A stretch of 64,000 nucleotides of DNA from Pseudomonas asplenii (GCF_900105475.1 NZ_LT629777.1:5766001-5830000); one strand, 5' to 3'. Counted from the first letter of the stretch, positions 1 through 9,714 are shown. Numbers and translations are program-made. Notes: generated by a model from the letters alone, not told the origin.

Positions 1-364
1 CCTCACCAATGCTGTGTTTACGGCAACCGCAGGCGCAGGTCAGTTCGTGCTCGGGCAGTTCGTGGATGACTTCGATGCGCGGCAGATCGGCAGGCAGCGG
101 CTTGCGCTTGCCACGGCGCTTGGCGGGGGCGACAACCTCTTCTTCAGCGTTTTCGTCGATAGCTTCGACGACGCTTTCGGCTTCGTTGAAGAGCGCCAAC
201 TGCGGTGTGGCCGGATCGGCTGTTTGCTCGGACTTGCGTCCGAACAAGCGCTGGCGCAGCAATGCGTTCTCTTCTTCTAGAAAACCGACCCGCGACTGCA
301 TCTTCGCAAGCATTTGCTTGAGCAGTTGGAGATCGTCGGGAAGGTTGTCGGGCATGGATTTCAT
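1..364 (-). CDS. tnpC: IS66 transposase TnpC, N-terminal part only
   Basis: N-terminal about 121 codons of the IS66 transposase; the rest lies left of the window. It starts at the ATG at 364-362, the mirror of the start at 25249 in the complete copy. The visible part holds a leucine-rich helical N-terminus, an acidic/basic linker (a run of Lys/Arg near residues 82-88) and the start of the zinc-binding CACGC cluster near residues 110-114. The catalytic core is outside the view. Confidence 0.93.
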   Translation of the reverse strand, partial: MKSMPDNLPDDLQLLKQMLAKMQSRVGFLEEENALLRQRLFGRKSEQTADPATPQLALFNEAESVVEAIDENAEEEVVAPAKRRGKRKPLPADLPRIEVIHELPEHELTCACGCRKHSIGE

Positions 365-382
365 GCCCTGGATTATACCGAA

Positions 383-742
383 TCAGGCCACGAATCGCGG
401 CGTCAAAACCTGATGGGGACGGTTACGCCAGAGGTCAAAACCGTCGAGCAGCCAGTTCAGTTCCTGGACGGTGAGGACAATCGCCTCGTCGGTGGCATCG
501 GGCGATGTTTTGAATCGCTCTGATTCCAGGCGTTTGAGCCAAAGGCAGAAGCCGTTGCGCTCCCAGTACAAGATTTTCACTCGGTTGCGCGGCTTGTTGA
601 GGAAAACGAAAAGTACCGGGTCGAATACGGCAACCTTGATATCCAGTTCGACCAGCGCAGCCAGTCCGTCGATGGATTTTCGAAAGTCTACAGGTTTGGG
701 GTAGAGGTACACTTTTTCGACTTTGGCGTCGGGTCGCATCAT
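383..742 (-). CDS. tnpB: IS66 accessory protein TnpB (Orf2)
   Basis: 119-aa TnpB of the IS66 family, which is required with TnpC for transposition of many IS66 elements although its biochemical role is not settled. The family hallmark is present: VYLYPKPVDFRKSIDGLAAL near residues 11-30, then KILYWERNGFCLWLKRLE near 56-73. The protein is identical to the product at 24871-25230. As in the other copy, no tnpA precedes it, so this is a tnpB-tnpC type element. Confidence 0.95.
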   Translation of the reverse strand: MMRPDAKVEKVYLYPKPVDFRKSIDGLAALVELDIKVAVFDPVLFVFLNKPRNRVKILYWERNGFCLWLKRLESERFKTSPDATDEAIVLTVQELNWLLDGFDLWRNRPHQVLTPRFVA

Positions 743-826
743 GGCGCACGGGCTCCTGAGAGTATCGGGAGCCCAGCATCCCGCGTTAGCTTAGTGCTTT
801 GAATGTGGGGTTTATGGAGCGCTTAC

Positions 827-2552
827 GGTCATCGCGGCCAGGGACCTGAAAAATTACAGTGGTGCTGACGCGACGCAGCCCCCCCTTACTGAAACCAATC
901 GACAGCTATTGGAAATCTTCGACAGGTTCGCCAAAAGCCATCCGAACACCGGGTATTTATCCGTCGCAACGGATGACGGCGGCTTCGCCGGTTGGCCTGA
1001 CGACAAGACCATAGTCAACTACGATCCACGCTTGCGGCCATGGTACAAAACTGCGATGAGCGCACCGGGGACCACCCTGCGTACAGACGCCTACTATTGG
1101 GCACCCGATGACGTGACGCTGATCTACACCGTGCACACCATTATTGACGCAAACGGGAAAGTTGTGGGGGCAATGGGAATTGATGTGTCGCTCAATCAAC
1201 TCAACGAACTGGTCAAAAAGCTCAAGCTAGGCGACAGTGGCTATCTGATGCTGGTGGAGGGCAACGGCAACGTGCTGGTGGACGCCAGCGATGCCAAGCA
1301 CAACTTCAAGTCCTTAGCCGACCGGGGCCCCAACTACGCCGAGCTGGCCAAGCACGGCGACGGCGTGACTCAGATCGACATCGACGGCGTGGCCTACATG
1401 GCCAACGTGGTCAGCTCCAAAGACCTGGGCTGGCGCTTTATCGGGCTGATCAAGCGCGATGAAGTGATGGCCGGCGCCACCCGGCTGACCTGGCTGATCG
1501 CGGCCATCGCTGCGGCACTGGCCGTGGTCTTTGCCATTGTCGGCGCCAGTTTCGCCAGCATGATCGTGCGCCCGATTCGCGGCGTGGCCGACGGCCTGCA
1601 AGAGATCGCAGAAGGTGAAGGCGACCTCACACGCCAGCTCAAGGTGCAGGGCAAAGACGAAACCGCCAGCCTGGCAGGCTGGTTCAACCAGTTCCTGAGC
1701 ATGATCGCACAGTTGGTGCAGCGCATCGGCAACGCGTCGGCCGACCTGCAGACCGCCGCCGACACCAGCGATGTGGCCAACAACCTCAACCAGGCTGCCG
1801 GTCGCCAGCGTGAAGCGGTGGAATTGGTGAGCACCGCGTTCAACGAGATGGTGGCCACTGCCAACGAAGTGGCACGCTCCTGCAGCGCCGCAGCGTCGAG
1901 CGCCGACCAAGGCTACCGCGACGTGCACACCGGCGAGCAGCATATCGGCGAAGCCACCGGCAGCGTGCTCAAGCTCAGCGAAGACCTGCAGAAGTCGACG
2001 CAGACCATGCAACTGCTGGAGCAGGACAGCCAGAACATCAACACCATCCTCGACACCATCCGCTCGATTGCCTAACAGACCAACCTGCTGGCGCTCAACG
2101 CCGCCATCGAAGCCGCGCGCGCCGGTGACCAGGGCCGTGGCTTTGCGGTGGTCGCCGACGAAGTCCGCGCCCTGGCGCGCCGTACGGCTGACTCCACCGG
2201 TGAAATCGACAGCCTGCTCGGCAACCTCGCCCGCCGCACCCAGGAAGTGACCCAGCAGATGCAGGGCAGCCTGCAGGTGTCCCACACCAGCGTGGAACGC
2301 ATCCAGCAGGCCCGCGACAGCTTCGACAAGATCCGTGGCTCGGTGGACTCGATCCGCGACCAGAACACCCAGATCGCCACCGCCGCCGAAGAACAGCATC
2401 AGATGGCCGAAGAAATCAACCGGCACATCGCGCAGATCCATGCCGATGCGCAAATGGTCGAAGGTTTTGCCCACTCGGCACAGACCGGTTTAGGCCGCTT
2501 GACCGATATTTCCGGTCAGCTCAAGGGGTTAGTGGGCCGGTTCAAGTTCTGA
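827..2552 (+). pseudogene. Methyl-accepting chemotaxis protein, 5' truncated by IS66 and with a nonsense codon
   Basis: The open frame runs straight out of the IS66 end (codons from 828, VIAARDLKNYSG...), so the gene's start lies beyond the element. Visible parts are the C-terminal half of a dCache sensor domain (DPRLRPWYK, TDAYYW, GIDVS), a transmembrane helix (about 1492-1570), a HAMP domain and the cytoplasmic signalling domain. The sensor has a Y...R.WY...D...D spacing like that of amino-acid-binding dCache receptors. At 2073-2075 the frame has TAA where the conserved hairpin tip [16 protein letters not shown] requires GAA. Translation then continues in the same frame ([18 protein letters not shown]...) to the natural stop at 2550-2552. 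The gene is therefore doubly disabled: no signal anchor and no complete signalling tip. The codon use is host-like. Confidence 0.93.
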
Positions 2553-2951
2553 TTTCTACTTCCCCGCAGGCGCCACAAACACGCGGCTCCTGCGCGCTGG
2601 CCGGAGGTTTCGTCCGTCACTGGATCAAGCACAAGCTGATGCAGGCCATGCACTAACGAGAAGCGGGGCGGATGTTCGGGAAGTGGTGCAGGTGCCACGA
2701 TTGCAGCCCTACCATTTTCATTACATCAAGGGTCGCGACTATCACTTGCACGGCGCCGCTGCAGGTATGCTCTACACGCAGATTCTCGACTGCCCAATCC
2801 CCGATTGGCTAAGCGGATTCGTCTTCACTCACCGCCCCGCTGACGCTCTCTTCCTGTTTGTGCTGAGAGTGTGGATTGTGAATGAGATTCCCCCGACATC
2901 TAGAAAACTCAGACGGTATCGGCCCTACCTTAAATATCCAATCTGAAGATA
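2553..2951. other. Intergenic stretch without a convincing gene
   Basis: About 400 bases between the chemoreceptor remnant and the end of the oppositely oriented GMC gene. A plus-strand frame from 2683 to 2946 has no ribosome binding site and a composition unlike the coding neighbours, so it is not called. A short host-like codon run ending at about 2656 (HWIKHKLMQAMH, then a stop) could be the tail of a lost gene, but it is too short to identify. No terminator hairpin was found. Confidence 0.5.
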
Positions 2952-4610
2952 TTATAAGGCCGCTGCACGCTCTGAATGTCGGCAGTAGCCACGTATCAAA
3001 TCAGCTCCCTTTTCCGCAATCATCATCGTCGCGGCGTAGGTATTTGCAGAAGGCATCATCGGCATAACAGAGGCATCTATTACCCTCAGGTTCTGCATGC
3101 CATGCACTCTTAGTTCATGACTTACCACAGACATCTTGTCGGAAGCCGGCCCCATGCGTGCGGTGCCGACCAGGTGGTAACCCGTTGAGCCGTTCAGTCG
3201 ACAGAAATCCAACATCTGCTCATCGGTTTGCACCTTCGTGCCGGGTATTGTTTCTTCCACCAGGTATTTGGATAGCAGCGGCGAATGCAGCAATGCTCGG
3301 ATAATCTTCATCCCCCCCACCATTACATCTTGGTCCGTCGAGTGTTCGAGATAGTTAGGCTGGATGATCGGGTCGACAAAAACATCCTTGGACACTGCGC
3401 GCACGTAGCCTCGGCTCATTGGTCGGTGCTGCCACCAACCGCCCGTCACGCCAGGGTAGTTATCCAATACGTAGTGCCTACCCTCCTTGTAACTTCCAGG
3501 GGTGAAGACACATTGGAGGTCAGGCAGCTGGATATCGTCCTTTGACTTGCAAAACAGAAATACCTGTGAAGGCACCAATGCCAGGATACTCGGCTGCTTC
3601 ATTGCCCAGCGCATGATTTGCATCCCTAGGCGAGGGCCTCGCGCAAGTTCATTGAGGGTGACGACGTCGGAACGTGCACGCATGACCATGCGCGCAGAGT
3701 AATGATCGATCAGATTTTCACCCACACCAGGCAGTTCATGTACCAATTCAACGCCCAGCTTGGCGATCAACTCACTCGGCCCAACCCCTGACACTTGAAG
3801 TAAACGGGCTGTGTTAGCGGTACCGGCACTGATGATCACTTCACGCTTGGCCAGCACTACAGTTTCAACTCCACCCTGTTTACGCAGAAAACTGACGCCG
3901 ATGGCCCGCTTCCCCTCGAAAAGCACTCGATTGGCGCGTGCGTTAGTCAGGAGCTTTACGTTCCCCCCTTTCAAGGCGGGGCGAAGAAATCCTTCGGCAG
4001 CGCTGACACGATAACCGCGGTCAATCGTGCGCTGAAAATAGCCGACCCCTTCTTGATCTCCTGCGTTGTAATCGGGGTTTCGCCGATAGCCGTGCTGGAC
4101 CGCAGCGTCAATAAAAGTTTCAGAGACGGGGTGGAACCAGTCCATGTCCGTCACCGGGATGCCGCCCGTGCGCCCGCGCACCGTATCATCGCCTACCCCG
4201 ACCCTGCGTTCCGTCTTGGCAAAGTAGGGAAGCACATCGTTGTAACTCCAGCCCGGATTGCCCAAAGCCGCCCAGTTATCGTAGTCGGCCGGCTGTCCAC
4301 GAACGTAAATCATGCCATTGATGGAGCTGGAACCTCCAACAACTCGACCTTGTGTAGTTGAAATCGGTCGTCCGCCAGAACCATGGGACGGTTGTGTTTT
4401 GAACTGCCAAGTAATTGCTTGCTGAGTCAGCGTTTTTACAAAACCGGCGGGAATATGCACGTAAGGCCGCAAATCCCCTGGCCCCGCCTCAAGAATGCAC
4501 ACAGATACTGACGGGTCTTCTGCCAATCGAGCAGCCAAAATCGAGCCCGCGGCCCCAGCTCCCACAATCACATAATCAAAAGTTTCAGCATTTAGAGAGT
4601 GTGCATTCAT
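2952..4610 (-). CDS. GMC-family FAD-dependent oxidoreductase (choline/alcohol dehydrogenase-like)
   Basis: A 552-aa flavoenzyme of the glucose-methanol-choline family, which oxidises alcohols to aldehydes with FAD. The N-terminal dinucleotide fold is DYVIVGAGAAGSILAARLAE (about residues 13-32). The first GMC signature GRVVGGSSSINGMIYVRG is near 88-105. The C-terminal catalytic pair is present as the His in GYHLVGTARMG and the Asn in SANTYAATMM. There is no signal peptide, so it is cytoplasmic or membrane-associated. It is transcribed divergently from a LysR gene 388 bp away, its likely regulator. An alcohol oxidase step feeding the nearby aldehyde dehydrogenase is a reasonable guess; the substrate is unknown. 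Confidence 0.9.
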   Translation of the reverse strand: MNAHSLNAETFDYVIVGAGAAGSILAARLAEDPSVSVCILEAGPGDLRPYVHIPAGFVKTLTQQAITWQFKTQPSHGSGGRPISTTQGRVVGGSSSINGMIYVRGQPADYDNWAALGNPGWSYNDVLPYFAKTERRVGVGDDTVRGRTGGIPVTDMDWFHPVSETFIDAAVQHGYRRNPDYNAGDQEGVGYFQRTIDRGYRVSAAEGFLRPALKGGNVKLLTNARANRVLFEGKRAIGVSFLRKQGGVETVVLAKREVIISAGTANTARLLQVSGVGPSELIAKLGVELVHELPGVGENLIDHYSARMVMRARSDVVTLNELARGPRLGMQIMRWAMKQPSILALVPSQVFLFCKSKDDIQLPDLQCVFTPGSYKEGRHYVLDNYPGVTGGWWQHRPMSRGYVRAVSKDVFVDPIIQPNYLEHSTDQDVMVGGMKIIRALLHSPLLSKYLVEETIPGTKVQTDEQMLDFCRLNGSTGYHLVGTARMGPASDKMSVVSHELRVHGMQNLRVIDASVMPMMPSANTYAATMMIAEKGADLIRGYCRHSERAAAL

Positions 4611-4998
4611 TTTTTATACCTGTGGCAGGTTAAGCAAAAATATTAAAGACAATGAACGCTGGAGAGAAATAAAACCCTACTAAGGATTCATATTTAAAAA
4701 TCGAGCGATCCCAAAATCACAACTACCTAAGTAGTGCAACCCATCAAACTTTATGGATAAAAACAACGCATTCTTGAACGGGGTCGATGCTAACAAGCCT
4801 GCCAACGCAACAAAAACGATTTTTTTTGAATCACAGGTGCAAAAAATTCACCGCCACTTTTTCATTGGGTCGAGCTGATTAAATTCCCATCAGCGTGCAC
4901 TCACCGACTTATTAGAAGGCTGCTGCGATCCAAACATGTTAGCATCACGAAAGTTTCACTCCCCTTGCTCAAATGAATTCACTTCACTCGGAGGCTTC
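4611..4998. promoter_or_regulatory. AT-rich divergent promoter region, GMC gene / LysR gene
   Basis: 388 bp between two divergent genes with no ORF of interest. It is clearly more AT-rich than its coding neighbours and should contain both promoters and the LysR binding site. No single T-N11-A palindrome could be picked out with confidence. The LysR gene start at 4999 is fixed by the GGAGG at 4990-4994. Confidence 0.5.
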
Positions 4999-5883
4999 AT
5001 GTCACTCGGATCATATGAGGTCTTTGTTGCCATCGTAGAGCGCGGCAGTCTGGCCGCCGCCGCGCAACAATTGAATTTGTCGCCTTCCGCAGTCAGCCAT
5101 GCACTTGCCGCTTTCGAGCAATCACTTGGCTTTTCGCTGTTCATTCGCGGCCGGACGGGTGTTCGCCTGACGGCTGGCGGGGAAGAATTGCTGTTAACGG
5201 TGCGAGAAGTGCTTCAGGCCAACGAAAAACTGCGCCAACATGTGGCACAACTGCAGGGCCTGGAGACAGGCACCGTGACTATCGGCACGATCAGCTCAGT
5301 CAGCGTGATGTGGATGCCAAGTATCATTCGATCATTCAAGGAGCGATTTCCGCGAATCAAGATAGTCATCGAACAAGGGGGCTATGACGACGTTACCGAT
5401 GGCATTTTGAAAAACAGGGTAGACCTGGGTTTCGTAACTTCACCAGGTGCGCCAGGTCTTGAGTTGATACCGCTCTATGCAGACCCCTTGTTGTGCATCA
5501 CGCCCCAAGCGTTCGAACCGCTGAATAAGGCCTACATGACGGTCGCGGAGCTTTCGAAAACCAATGTAGTGATGCAGCGCGAAGACTGTGGCAAGGACCT
5601 GCACCAGTTGCTGAACATTCACAAGGTGGTGGTGCGAGCCTGCGCCAAAGCGGTCGATGACGCGGCAATCATTGCTATGGTTGAAAGCGGTCTGGGCGTG
5701 AGCGTCATCCCGCGCCTGGCGCTGCAGCACTACCAAACAACCGCGCAAGTGTTTCCTTTCGCTCCGCCGGAAAGCCGCGCGATTGCCCTGGCATCACTCG
5801 GTTATGAGGCTCTCTCACCAGCCGCCCGGGAAATGCACGACCAGATTGTGCGGTACGTCACCCATTGGGCAACGCATCAATAG
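4999..5883 (+). CDS. LysR-family transcriptional regulator
   Basis: 294-aa LysR-type regulator. The N-terminal winged helix-turn-helix covers about residues 1-60 (SLAAAAQQLNLSPSAVSHAL), followed by a linker helix and a periplasmic-binding-protein-like effector domain with the usual VTIGTISSVSVMWMP start near residue 92. The ATG at 4999 is chosen over an upstream ATG because GGAGG lies 4 bases before it and the helix-turn-helix begins at once. It is divergent from the GMC oxidoreductase and is probably its activator; the inducer is unknown. Confidence 0.9.
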   Translation: MSLGSYEVFVAIVERGSLAAAAQQLNLSPSAVSHALAAFEQSLGFSLFIRGRTGVRLTAGGEELLLTVREVLQANEKLRQHVAQLQGLETGTVTIGTISSVSVMWMPSIIRSFKERFPRIKIVIEQGGYDDVTDGILKNRVDLGFVTSPGAPGLELIPLYADPLLCITPQAFEPLNKAYMTVAELSKTNVVMQREDCGKDLHQLLNIHKVVVRACAKAVDDAAIIAMVESGLGVSVIPRLALQHYQTTAQVFPFAPPESRAIALASLGYEALSPAAREMHDQIVRYVTHWATHQ

Positions 5884-5933
5884 GAGATGATGCTCGATTC
5901 CCGCTGATGAAGTCTGCGGTCCCGATCCGCGAC

Positions 5934-6491
5934 CTAGCTGCCCGTCTGGCCAAACAGTTGCTCGATTTGCTCCAGCAGCCCATCGGCAAATTGTTTAGCC
6001 GGCATTTCGGCCATGGATATTTGCGTGGAGGTTCCCTGAAGGCCAGCAATCTGCCAGATATGATCCATCAACAGACTGCGCAGATGTTCGTGATCGCGCA
6101 CCTTCAGACGCACCAGCAAATCCAGATCCCCCGTAATCAGAGTGACCTCTTGCACCTCGGGCATTCCCCATAAACGGCACATGGTGTCCGCCAGATCGTG
6201 GCCGGCGACAGCGGTGATCGACAAGTAGACCGTTTGCGTATAGCCCACCAGGCCCCAGTTGATTTGTACCGAGTAACCGGTAATGACACCTGCGCGCTCC
6301 AGCCGGCTCATTCGATCGCTCACGGTCGGTGCGGAAACTCCTAGCGCCACCGCCAACTGTCGGTGAGACATGCGGGCGTCAGCGACCAGGCTACGCAAAA
6401 GTGCCACATCAAGTTCATCCAACTTGTAAGGCATACCCACGGGTGCCGCCACCTCTCTGACTCTCGCCAATGATGCTTTTTGCTCGATCAT
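5934..6491 (-). CDS. Lrp/AsnC-family transcriptional regulator
   Basis: 185-aa feast/famine regulator. An Lrp-type helix-turn-helix ([20 protein letters not shown]) is near residues 41-60, with the alpha-beta RAM ligand domain behind it. The ATG at 6491 follows a GGGAG 6-8 bases upstream; an internal ATG at 6434 (MPYKLDELD) would give a more typical 166 aa and is an alternative. It is divergent from the aldehyde dehydrogenase at 6696, with about 200 bp of very AT-rich DNA between them. That layout is typical of an Lrp-type regulator controlling an amino-acid-related catabolic gene. Confidence 0.88.
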   Translation of the reverse strand: MIEQKASLARVREVAAPVGMPYKLDELDVALLRSLVADARMSHRQLAVALGVSAPTVSDRMSRLERAGVITGYSVQINWGLVGYTQTVYLSITAVAGHDLADTMCRLWGMPEVQEVTLITGDLDLLVRLKVRDHEHLRSLLMDHIWQIAGLQGTSTQISMAEMPAKQFADGLLEQIEQLFGQTGS

Positions 6492-6695
6492 TGCCCGCTC
6501 CCGATTGCTTGAATTCAGCAAAAATAATGGTGGAGATTAGCATTTGAGGCCCTACGCCGACCCCATCAAAACATAACCATTTATGCGTATATTTTTTCAT
6601 CTGAAAAACCAAAACTTTCACGGATTGTCAATCGAATAACCGTGTGTAGAATAAAGTTCAAGTATGAAATATTGGTCGGTATTACGGAGACTGCT

Positions 6696-8135
6696 ATGCC
6701 CGCTCGTAACTTGGATGCTCATCTCTTCATAAATGGTCAGTGGCAAGAAGGTCACTCGGGTACGCGCGATAACGTGGATCCTGGCACCGGAGAGACCATC
6801 GGCATAGTCAGTCTGGCTGACGCCTCCCAGGTAAAAGCTGCGATTGATGCCGCCGCCGCCGCCTTCCCGATGTGGAGTCGGTCTGCGGTACCGACCCGCA
6901 GCGCCATTCTCAAGAAGACCTCTGCCTTGCTGGCCGAACGCGTCGACGAACTGGCATCCGTACTGGTTCTGGAAGGTGGCAAGACTAAAGCCGATGCATA
7001 TGGCGAAGCCCAGCGTACGATTGAAACCTTTGCCTGGAATGGCGAAGAGGCCACGCGAATTTTCGGTAAGGTTCACACCGGCCTGGTTGAAGGGAGCACG
7101 CGCTTTTCAGTGCCCACCCCACTTGGCGTAGCTGCCGCGATCACCGCGTGGAATTTCCCAGCAGTACTGGTCGCACGTAAGTTGGGAGCCGCACTTGCAG
7201 CGGGTTGCACAATCGTGCTGAAAGCGTCCGAGTTTACGCCGTGCAGTGCCAGAGTTATCGTTCAGGCCTTGATGGACGCAGGCTTGCCGGCGGGTGTCGT
7301 CAATCTGGTGTACGGCAACCCGGCCGCTATCAGCGAGCAGTTGCTCGGCTCGCAAACGGTAAAGGTGATCTCCTTTACCGGCTCCACTCAGGTGGGTAAA
7401 ACCCTCGCCAGCCTAGCGGCCAAAAACCTCACGCGTTGTGTGTTCGAACTCGGAGGACACGCTCCAGTCATCGTCTGGAGCGATGCCGATATCGAGAACG
7501 TAGTACGGGTTACCGCGCCCGCCAAATTCGGCTCTGCCGGCCAATCATGCGTGGCACCTACACGCTTTCTGGTCCACCACGCGGTACATGATCAACTCGT
7601 ACGTGCGCTCGTCGAAAAGGCCGAGTCTTACCAGTTGGGCCACGGCACGATAGAAGGAAGCACACTGGGACCCGTCGCGCACGAAGGGCGTATCAAAGAG
7701 TTCATGCATTTGATTGATGATGCCGTGACCAAGGGCGCAACCCTGGAAACCGGCGGCTATCAGCTGGACTGCCCGGGCTTCTTCTTCAAACCTACAATTC
7801 TGAGCAATGTACCGCCGAATGCCGAGGTGCTGTTTGAAGAACCGTTCGGGCCTATTGCGACCATTCAGAAAATCAGCTCGGTAGACGAGGCGCTGGAACA
7901 TGCCAATGCCGGGCCTTACGCGTTTGCCGCTTACCTGTTCACGGACTCACTGCGGGTGCGTAATCAAGTGGTGAGCGGTCTGAACGCATCGAACATCGGC
8001 GTCAACCAGACCGCACCGTCACTTCCCGATGTCGCGCTCGGCGGCCTGGGCAATAGCGGTTATGGCTATGAAGGCGGCACAGAAGGCGTACTGGCCTACA
8101 CCCAACTGAGGCTGATCAGCCAATCCGCGATTTGA
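6696..8135 (+). CDS. NAD(P)-dependent aldehyde dehydrogenase
   Basis: 479-aa member of the aldehyde dehydrogenase superfamily, closest in layout to succinate-semialdehyde/lactaldehyde dehydrogenases. Key parts: TAWNFPAVLVARKLGAALAA (cofactor side), FTGSTQVGK, the general base Glu in FELGGHAP and the nucleophile Cys in GSAGQSCVAPTRF, plus EEPFGPIATI near the C-terminus. The start is set by ACGGAGA 5 bases upstream of 6696. It could oxidise an aldehyde made by the GMC enzyme or a semialdehyde upstream of the methylaspartate ammonia-lyase that follows 190 bp downstream. The substrate cannot be read from the sequence. Confidence 0.92.
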   Translation: MPARNLDAHLFINGQWQEGHSGTRDNVDPGTGETIGIVSLADASQVKAAIDAAAAAFPMWSRSAVPTRSAILKKTSALLAERVDELASVLVLEGGKTKADAYGEAQRTIETFAWNGEEATRIFGKVHTGLVEGSTRFSVPTPLGVAAAITAWNFPAVLVARKLGAALAAGCTIVLKASEFTPCSARVIVQALMDAGLPAGVVNLVYGNPAAISEQLLGSQTVKVISFTGSTQVGKTLASLAAKNLTRCVFELGGHAPVIVWSDADIENVVRVTAPAKFGSAGQSCVAPTRFLVHHAVHDQLVRALVEKAESYQLGHGTIEGSTLGPVAHEGRIKEFMHLIDDAVTKGATLETGGYQLDCPGFFFKPTILSNVPPNAEVLFEEPFGPIATIQKISSVDEALEHANAGPYAFAAYLFTDSLRVRNQVVSGLNASNIGVNQTAPSLPDVALGGLGNSGYGYEGGTEGVLAYTQLRLISQSAI

Positions 8136-8324
8136 GTGGCGCAATGCACGACCTGCGGCATGACGCTCCAGCCGCACAGGCAGGCGTTCACCAATTACCG
8201 AATAAATAAACCCAGGGATGCGGGAACGGCCTGTTGCCACACACCGGCCGCGGGTCAGTCTCGCCCGCAAAAGCACCCTGTTTTCAGCGCAGAGCCGCCG
8301 TAGCGGTCCTATTCAGAGGTTGAT

Positions 8325-9584
8325 ATGACAACGCCAATCACCATCGCAAAAGTAATTGCTTCCCCAGGTATCGGTGGGTTTTTCTTCGACGACCAGACCG
8401 CCATCAAAGCCGGGGCGATCCGCGACGGCGCCGCTTATAAGGGAACCGCGGTAACACCGGGTTTCAAATCCGTACGGGAGCCTTCGGAGTCCGTTTCAGT
8501 GTTATTGGTGCTGAGCGATGGCTATATTGCACAGGGCGATTGCGCAAGCGTTCAATACACCGGCGTAGGCGGACGTGAACCGCGCTTCCACGCTCGCCAG
8601 TTGGCCACGCAAATCGAGCAGGAGCTGGGGCCGCGCCTGGTGGGCATGCAGGTGAATGGCTTTCGCAGAGCAGCCCTTGAAGCAGAAGCATTGATTGATG
8701 AGCTGTTTGAGTCCAAGCGGGCCACGGCATATGGCGTGTCTCAAGCACTCCTCAATGCCGCAGCCCACGCAGCCGGCCACCACTTGATGGCTCAAGTCAT
8801 CAAAGATGAATGGAACATCGCAGCGCCTTTGGCCGCAGTGCCGATCTACGGGCAATCGGGCGATGACCGCTATACCAACGTCGACAAAATGATAATGAAA
8901 AGTGTTGAGGTGCTGCCGCACGGGCTGATCAACACTCCTGAACTCGTGGGCGTTGATGGCATCGCCATTGAAGAATACATCGGCTGGCTTCGCGCGCGAA
9001 TCAGTCAATTGCGCGTCTGCGACACCTACCAGCCGATCATCCACCTGGACGTGTATGGCTTGATCGGTGCCGAAGCGAAAGGCTCGCTTGAACACACCGC
9101 AAACATCATTCAGCGCTTGGAGCGCGCGGCCGGGGCCCATGAACTTCGCCTCGAACACCCGATCGATGCCGGCAGCCGCGATGCCCAGATTGAAACAATG
9201 GCCGCCTTGCGCCAGATGCTGAAAACCCGCGGCAGCCGAGTCTCAATCATCGCTGACGAGTGGGCCAACACCGTCGAAGATGTGCATCTTTTCGCAGTTG
9301 CCGGCGCAACAGACATGGTGCAAATCAAAACCCCCGACCTGGGTTCTATTCATAACGCCATTGACGCCATCATCGATTGCCAGAAATACGGTATCGGCCC
9401 GGTACTGGGTGGCACATGTGCCGAGACAGATCAGTCCGCCCGTGTCACCGCCCATATCGGCATCGCAACCGCTGTAAGCCAAATGCTGGCCAAGCCCGGC
9501 ATGGGCTTTGATGAGGGCTACAACATCGTCTTCAACGAAATGAACCGAGCCCTGCGAATCGCCGAGGCCCGCTCCAACTCATGA
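8325..9584 (+). CDS. mal: Methylaspartate ammonia-lyase (3-methylaspartase)
   Basis: 419-aa enolase-superfamily enzyme that eliminates ammonia from L-threo-3-methylaspartate to give mesaconate. The full active site is visible. The Mg ligands are Asp242 (HLDVYG), Glu277 (RLEHP) and Asp311 (IADEW). The catalytic bases are Lys335, with Gln333 (VQIKTPDLG), and His199 (LPHGL). These match D238, E273, D307, Q329, K331 and H194 of the structurally studied Citrobacter/Clostridium enzymes with a constant small offset. The length is normal. No glutamate mutase subunits are encoded in the window, so methylaspartate must come from elsewhere. Mesaconate would be passed to the CoA-transferase/hydratase/lyase genes at 16-19.5 kb. 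Confidence 0.95.
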   Translation: MTTPITIAKVIASPGIGGFFFDDQTAIKAGAIRDGAAYKGTAVTPGFKSVREPSESVSVLLVLSDGYIAQGDCASVQYTGVGGREPRFHARQLATQIEQELGPRLVGMQVNGFRRAALEAEALIDELFESKRATAYGVSQALLNAAAHAAGHHLMAQVIKDEWNIAAPLAAVPIYGQSGDDRYTNVDKMIMKSVEVLPHGLINTPELVGVDGIAIEEYIGWLRARISQLRVCDTYQPIIHLDVYGLIGAEAKGSLEHTANIIQRLERAAGAHELRLEHPIDAGSRDAQIETMAALRQMLKTRGSRVSIIADEWANTVEDVHLFAVAGATDMVQIKTPDLGSIHNAIDAIIDCQKYGIGPVLGGTCAETDQSARVTAHIGIATAVSQMLAKPGMGFDEGYNIVFNEMNRALRIAEARSNS

Positions 9585-9590
9585 CGCCGC

Positions 9591-9610
9591 GGGGGAATGC
9601 ATATTCCCCC
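9591..9610. terminator. Hairpin after the methylaspartate ammonia-lyase gene
   Basis: Perfect inverted repeat GGGGGAAT-gcat-ATTCCCCC seven bases after the stop codon. It has no run of T, so it is either a weak terminator or an RNA-stabilising 3' end. It separates the lyase gene from the cyclase gene, which has its own AT-rich leader. Confidence 0.5.
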
Positions 9611-9714
9611 CTCACCGAAAAGCCTGAAGTTGTTGTTCCCATAATAAAAAGCCCTAACCCTGAATAGAAATCTGCCTTTAATTAAACATAAAAAATAAAA
9701 TGCGGAGTACTGTT

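Larger units (their letters stand above)
1..826 (-). mobile_element. IS66-family element, left copy, cut by window edge
   Basis: Terminal 826 bp of an IS66-family element, oriented so that its tnpB and tnpC read leftwards out of the window. The end at 805-826 is the same 22-bp terminal repeat (GTAAGCGCTCCATAAACCCC plus AC, read from the tip) that bounds the complete copy at 24787-26805. Every stretch compared between the two copies is identical. The flanking 8 bases (827-834, GGTCATCG) should recur at the unseen end if this was a simple insertion. The element abuts, and has removed the start of, a chemoreceptor reading frame. Confidence 0.95.

Noticed and set aside
1314..2474. A 386-codon frame opposite the chemoreceptor remnant
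   Set aside because: Antisense shadow; the plus strand carries clear dCache, HAMP and signalling-domain motifs.
2683..2946. An 87-codon plus-strand frame after the chemoreceptor remnant
   Set aside because: No start signal, no recognised motif, and a base composition unlike the coding neighbours.
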